Below are positions 59,097-64,000 of a stretch of 64,000 nt of DNA, piece after piece; within the stretch, counting starts at the first letter, position 1, and each line of letters begins with the position of its first letter. The position numbers were made by a program, and so were the translations under genes. This stretch comes from Solen grandis. Taxonomy: Eukaryota; Mollusca; Bivalvia; Adapedonta; Solenidae. The stretch lies in contig CM037788.1 in assembly GCA_021229015.1 (NCBI GenBank), positions 45,466,714-45,530,713 on the forward strand, written 5' to 3'. Under the pieces are notes generated by a model, which was given only the letters and a program-made list of their open reading frames with translations, was not told where the DNA came from and made no database searches.

Positions 59097-60905
59097 CATA
59101 ACATAACATTCTTTATTGCATTAAACATCATAAGTCATTTATAGCAACATATATAAACATATGCAATGAAGACATGAAATTTACAGAGAAGCATATATAA
59201 GTATTAATCCAATTTCTAGTAAGCATCCATATATCAAAATATAACAATATACACATGCTGTTATATCATCTTATTGTAATATATCTGTTCATATATCTCA
59301 ATTATTTATTGCTTTATTTTATTTGCATAAAAAATGCAGTAGATTCTTTTATTTTTCTTGATTGATGGCTCAAAATGCTTTTAAATTTTAAAATAGTTGG
59401 CCAATGACAAAAATAACGACTTAAAATGTATTTCTTAATTCTCTATACTTCGGACTTAATGGTAAAATGATATTCACTTTCGGGTAAGTTCATTGTACAA
59501 CTTTAACACAATCGTTGATTTCTAGAAATATTATTGTATCTCCCCGTTTCGATGGATATATCATGTGATGAAACTCTGAATCGTGTAAATGATACTCTAA
59601 ATGTCTAAAACGTTTATCTATTTATTTTTATGTCATCAAGAAATAATTCAAAGGCAAAGTTTTGTTTAAAAATACAACATGATTCTAACTTTTGTGTATT
59701 ATTTATATTTGTATACCACTCTGGCGATAAATATCTAGTATGCGTTCACTGATATATTTAAAATAAACTAAAGAAACATCTTGTGAGATCCAAACATTAG
59801 ACATACCGATATGATCTAAAATATGTTTTATTTGATAAGCCCAGTTATTACTGTCTGTACAACCTGTATTTACTTCGTTTTTAAGCATTTTATATGTTTT
59901 AAATAGAATTGAGGTAGTTTTATTTTGAAATAGTTTTACCCAATATTTTATTAAAATGTTTTTTCTTGCAATGTACATTGGTACACGTCCTAGTTCGCCA
60001 TATATGCATTTAAATGTGTAGATTTCTTCACATATATTTTTTTCTACAAAATTTAGTGTGTACCAGTTCAATATCTTTAGAATTACAATATCCCCATACA
60101 CCGGCTGCATAATTTAATATTGGTGATACCAGGCTATCAAACAACTTTAATTTTTGCGAGGTGTTAAGATCTAACTGATTGAAAACGGTTTTCTTTTGTG
60201 ACCTGTTCCATTTGTTGTTTCTAAACATGTGATTCCCAAGGTACTTAAGTGAGTCGACTATTTTTATAACATATTTATTAATATAAAATTGTATGTGGTA
60301 GGTCTAATTAATTCAATTATCATACATTTTGTTTTTTAAACATTGAGTGTTAAGCCCCATGTTTTACAGTATGCTTCAACATCGTTTAGCATAGACTGAA
60401 GAGAACGCGGGTTTTGAGCAAATAGTACAGCATCATCAGCAAACAATAGAATGAATACTTTGAGCTCATCTAGAGTTATTAGGCCGTCAACTTCAGTGTT
60501 AATGTTCTGTATTATATCATTAGAGAAGAAAAGACATAAAAGGCTGCTTGAGGGATCCCCTTGCTTAACTCCAATTTTAGAATAAATGAAATCCGATTTA
60601 TTTCCTCTGTATCTGATAAACGATTTCACAGAGTTATACATTGATTTCAATGCACTTATCATTTTAGAACTGACGTTTTCATTCATAGGTTTTTGCCAAA
60701 GATAGTATCTGTCTATTCTATCGAACATTTTTCCTAGTCGAGAAAAGCAAAATATAACTTCTTGTGTCTTTTAAGTGTTTTGTATATGATGGAGTGTAAA
60801 ACATATATACAATCATCAGTGGGTTTTCCTTTTTGGAAACCATATTGGTTATTGCACGGCGGATCACCGCCGGGCATACTGTATTTGGTTCGTAGGTTGT
60901 CAATG
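59097..60905 (-). mobile_element. LINE copy d, 5'-truncated in RT
   Basis: On the minus strand: RT start NNQYGFQKGKPTDDCIYVLH and YFAFLD (about 60,740-60,850); after a frameshift MFDRIDRYYLWQKPMNENVS, GVKQGDPSSSLLCLFF and LLFADDAVLFAQ (FADD at 60,432-60,443); then DSLVSPILNYAAGVWGYCNS and CIYGELGRVPMYIARKNILI with NNWAYQIKHILD. The catalytic Asp pair is intact. The 3' UTR ends with AATAAAGAATGTTATGTTAT near 59,097. The 5' end is cut within RT near 60,905. Frameshifted, so inactive. Confidence 0.85.
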
Positions 60906-61585
60906 GAACCGGAGAAAATCTCAATAAGCTTTTAGCTTTCGATTTCATCCTATTTTGTACTATGTTTAAATGAATTTTATATGTAAAATATATCAATAAA
61001 ATATGTTTAAACTAATGGAACCGGATTTGGAGGTATAAATCCTTTCGGTTGCAGTTTCGGCATATTTTCGTAATAAAACATGGACTTTTTGCATAGAATT
61101 GATGGAGCATGATTGAACTAAAATATATAGGGACAATACGCAAAAATAATCCAGGAATGAATTGTATTCAAAATGGGAGTAGTGCAAAACCATTATAAGA
61201 GTCGAGATTTTTCATATTCTGAATCGGAGCAGAGCGAATTGAAGCCGTTGAACCTTTTAAAAAATTGAAAATACAACTGCATTGAAAGTCAATACACGGT
61301 TAGTTGATATTTATTGTAACTACGAAGCTACATAAGATAGAGGTTTATGAAATATTACATAAATATCCTTTTTCATTTTATTGATTAGATCCCAGAAATG
61401 AAAGTACATTTCGGAAAGGTTCGGACTTTTAAATTGCTGTAATTGTTAGTGATTATTTTTATGATGCTTGAGATTTCACAATATGATGGCTACATTATTT
61501 CTAGGCAGAGGAAAAGGTATTTCGTGAAATTTGTGAAAATATCGGCTTACTAGTGCAAGTTTTTACATAACATAATTTGAAACAG

Positions 61586-61624
<39 letters not shown>

Positions 61625-61844
61625 GGTGAGGGATTTCAAATAAATTCTTCATTCTATCAAAATTCATTTCAGATATCTGCAGCTTTGTGTTCAGCTATGA
61701 GTATTATTAATTTATGGAAAAAAATGTATATAATGAGTAAAGAAAATATGGGAAACAATTTATGTAATGAAATTTTAATGCTTTATTGCAATACATTTGT
61801 TTTTTATTTACACCTATATGTCACTGTTAGGAGAGAAAGATTTG
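60906..61844. other. Unassigned, with poly-A/poly-G tract
   Basis: No gene recognised. A run of about 31 A followed by about 10 G lies at 61,586-61,626. Confidence 0.5.
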
Positions 61845-62228
61845 CAGCCTGACCGTGACTGGAACCCGGGGTCTCTTACTTACAGGGCGAATGCTCTACT
61901 GGCTGAGCTTCACGCCCACATACACATCTTTCTTCCCTATTGTGAGTAATCAGTACTGTGACATTATCCCCCTTCATTTTAGAATTTGTCCCTGAATTAT
62001 TGGGTAAATATAACCATAGACTGACCTGCCACTTATGTCACAGTCATGCGTTGGGCGCCTTATGTCACACGGTGAGAAATATGTATAGCCTGACCTGGAC
62101 TTGAACTGGGACCTTTCACTTACAGGGCGAATGCTCTACCGACTGAGCTACCTGGCCGGTAGCACACCGCATATATATATATACATACACATATTTATCC
62201 CCTATTGTGAGTAATATGCAGTATGTGA
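61845..62228 (-). repeat. Pair of tRNA-like sequences in a partial tandem duplication
   Basis: Two minus-strand tRNA-like copies (61,845-61,918 and 62,087-62,160) share GTAGAGCATTCGCCCTGTAA, which covers an A box and an anticodon arm reading TGT, and B boxes GGGTTCCAGTC and CAGTTCAAGTC. Both are followed on the plus strand by CCCTATTGTGAGTAAT. Acceptor stems do not pair, so they are SINE heads rather than tRNA(Thr) genes. Confidence 0.65.
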
Positions 62229-62985
62229 ATCCAGTATCTCTGAAATCTCTTTCTAATTTATATGTTTTAATACCAAAGCAGATATATTACTGATGTTCAC
62301 ACACTGTATATTTAAAATTATGAATATGCAACTAATTATCTTCATTTTTCGACTTTTTTTTTCAGCTTGCAATGCATAGAAAATGGGAGTGGCTGCGAAA
62401 AACCTGGTAAATTGGACACTGACAATACATAAGTGCTTAAGAAAGGCCAGGGGCAGCTTCATAAGTGTTTAAGAAAGGCCAGGGGCAGCTTTTATCCAGT
62501 TTTCAAGCCAAAATTCAACATTCCGTTCACCTCAGCAGCAATTAACACCTCAAACAACCAATAGACCATTTCATCAGGGGTTTGGTAATACATATATGTG
62601 GTATACTTTGTGACAAAACTGACAAATCTGTGACTGGTGGGAAATCTGATGCATATGTTTACTACCCAACTGAACACTGTGTGGAATGTTATACCAACAT
62701 AAAGATTGACTTGGTGACAGTCAGAGAGGACTTCTTGACTTAGTGAACGTCTGATTCCAGAGTGAAATGGTCTGTATATATGTGCCTGTCGGCCAATGAA
62801 CGGATGCACAACAATCACTGACAAACCTGTTATACTATAATTTCTCTTTTTCTTTTAGTTTTATTGTTGATGATTTGTTGTGTTTTAATTTTACTCTGAT
62901 AAAAAATGACCTTGCTTGCATTTCACAACATTTCAACTCAGATTTCTCTTAACTAAAAGTTCAGAAGGTCTAAAACTCCCTTATT
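62229..62985. other. Unassigned, with a 32 bp duplication
   Basis: A 32 bp sequence (ATAAGTGCTTAAGAAAGGCC...) is tandemly doubled at 62,429-62,492. Nothing else recognised. Confidence 0.5.
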
Positions 62986-63493
62986 AGTCCCCTACCGGCT
63001 TCGTCCGTCAGTCCGTCGGTCCGTCAGTCCGTCCGTCAGTCACACACGTTTTCCGGACTTTTTTTCTAAACGCTTGCAGATATTCATCTATTTTTTGGTG
63101 TGTGAGTCTACCACCATGACTTACAGATCAAGTTTGAGTTTCGTTCCGGTCCACTGATTTTTGACGGAATTACAGCCCTTGGAATTAGAAAATCTTGTTA
63201 AAATAGAAGTTTTCCGGATTTTTTTTTCTAAACGCTTGCAGATATTCATCTAATTTTTGGTGTGTGAGTCTATCACCATGAGTTACAGATCAAGTTTGAG
63301 TTTCGTTCCGGTCCATTGATTTTTGACGGAATTACGGCCCTTGGAATTAGAAATTTTTTTAAATAGCAGTTCCTCTGCACTCAGGTCTTCCTCCACCTGT
63401 AATTAGCTGGATGTTGTTATATGACTGAAATAAACAGGTTGTGTTTGTGTGTATGTTGGGGGGTCTTAGTTTTCCATTTGCCGGTTGGGGACT
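62986..63493. mobile_element. Short TIR element with 161 bp tandem units
   Basis: Ends are AGTCCCCTACCGGC (62,986-62,999) and its near-exact inverse GCCGGTTGGGGACT (63,480-63,493). Inside: a CCGTCAGTC-type tract, two 161 bp units (starting 63,048 and 63,209, GTTTTCCGGA), and a SINE-tail fragment (about 63,375-63,432). No coding capacity, hence non-autonomous. The target duplication is unclear. Confidence 0.65.
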
Positions 63494-64000
63494 TAGTATT
63501 GCCTAAGCAATACTTTCATAATACTTGTTTATTTATCTAGTGATTAAAAAGTTTCTCATGAATGTTCGTATAGCAAATGGTATTTAATCTCATGCTCTGA
63601 AATGTAAGAAGAAACTCTGGAAAAGATTTTGAACTTATAGATTTGTTTATTGAATAGAAAATATGGGAGACTGTCATTCCAGATTGTCAGTCATCCTTTC
63701 TAAAGTGTAAGCACATCAGTTTGTTTCCAATTTAATTTTTCTTTTTTTTTTCATGGACCAAAACTGCTTCTTAAAATAATTGAAATAACACAAACAATAA
63801 CTTAAAACGATGTATCATGATCATAACCGTTCTTAGTTCAAATAGCACATCAAGCCGAAGGTGAGCTATTCTGATCACCTTGTGTCCCATCTTTTGATGG
63901 CAACAATTTGCTTTAAAAGATATATCTTCTGAAACTACTGGTCAGATGCCTATTTGTCGTTTGCAGTGGAAACCAACAAAATTTGATTTTGAAATTTTTT
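63494..64000. other. Unassigned; window ends in a bivalve-type repeat
   Basis: From about 63,850 the phrase CCGAAGGTGAGCTATTCTGA resembles the start of repeats of the GGTGAGCT family ending at 6,520 and 36,126. It continues past the window. Confidence 0.4.

Noticed and set aside
62087..62160. Functional tRNA(Thr) with TGT anticodon
   Set aside because: The D and anticodon arms look good, but the acceptor ends do not pair and a related copy lies 240 bp away in a duplication.
1..64000. CRISPR arrays, bacterial operons or integrons
   Set aside because: Tandem repeats here are contiguous or degenerate without unique spacers, and all recognisable genes have eukaryotic structure.

Overview
The window is animal nuclear DNA, most probably from a marine bivalve. 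Genes have spliceosomal introns, no bacterial operons are visible, and the repeats are of kinds I associate with bivalve genomes: tRNA-derived SINEs with a shared tail, 145-165 bp tandem units inside inverted-repeat-bounded elements, and several LINE relatives. The species is inferred from repeat style, not from a marker gene. I recognise no intact host protein-coding gene. Almost everything identifiable is mobile DNA or its remains.

Layout. 1-4.2 kb is mostly unassigned sequence with two SINE copies. 4.2-12.5 kb is bounded by a ~1 kb inverted repeat (4,176-5,102 and 11,408-12,484) and holds a terminal-inverted-repeat element full of ~145 bp tandem units, a small exon with an SGNH-hydrolase-like motif, and a dead mariner transposon with TA target duplication. 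12.5-35.7 kb is a very large imperfect palindrome with ~8 kb arms and a ~1.9 kb loop. Each arm carries a three-exon PIF/Harbinger transposase gene. The loop carries the last two exons of the Myb/SANT-like partner protein that such elements encode, so the axis of the palindrome falls inside a Harbinger transposon. The two transposase copies are broken by different lesions.

The right arm alone is interrupted by a ~5.0 kb tyrosine-recombinase retrotransposon (26,044-31,041). Its A1-ORFs-B1-A2-B2 split direct repeats identify it as Ngaro/PAT-like, in the DIRS order. It encodes a Gag-like CCHC protein with a probable 252 bp intron, a reverse transcriptase/RNase H with two A-run frameshifts, and a complete-looking tyrosine recombinase. 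The pre-insertion sequence is preserved in the left arm, so the insertion postdates the duplication or distinguishes two haplotypes.

36-44.5 kb is largely unassigned apart from one SINE. 44.5-61 kb is a graveyard of four defective LINEs (orientation -, +, +, -) that share a C-terminal YGELGR-like box; one is crossed by a 100-base assembly gap. Between them lie a 61 bp tandem array containing a CRE-like palindrome and a hairpin, and a possible first exon of a host gene on the minus strand. The last 3 kb hold tRNA-like repeats and a short TIR element with 161 bp tandem units.

Most notable: the nested inverted-repeat architecture with its axis in a Harbinger element, and the spliced split-direct-repeat retrotransposon inserted in one arm. 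An assembly join of two haplotypes in inverted orientation is the main alternative for the palindrome and has to be excluded first.
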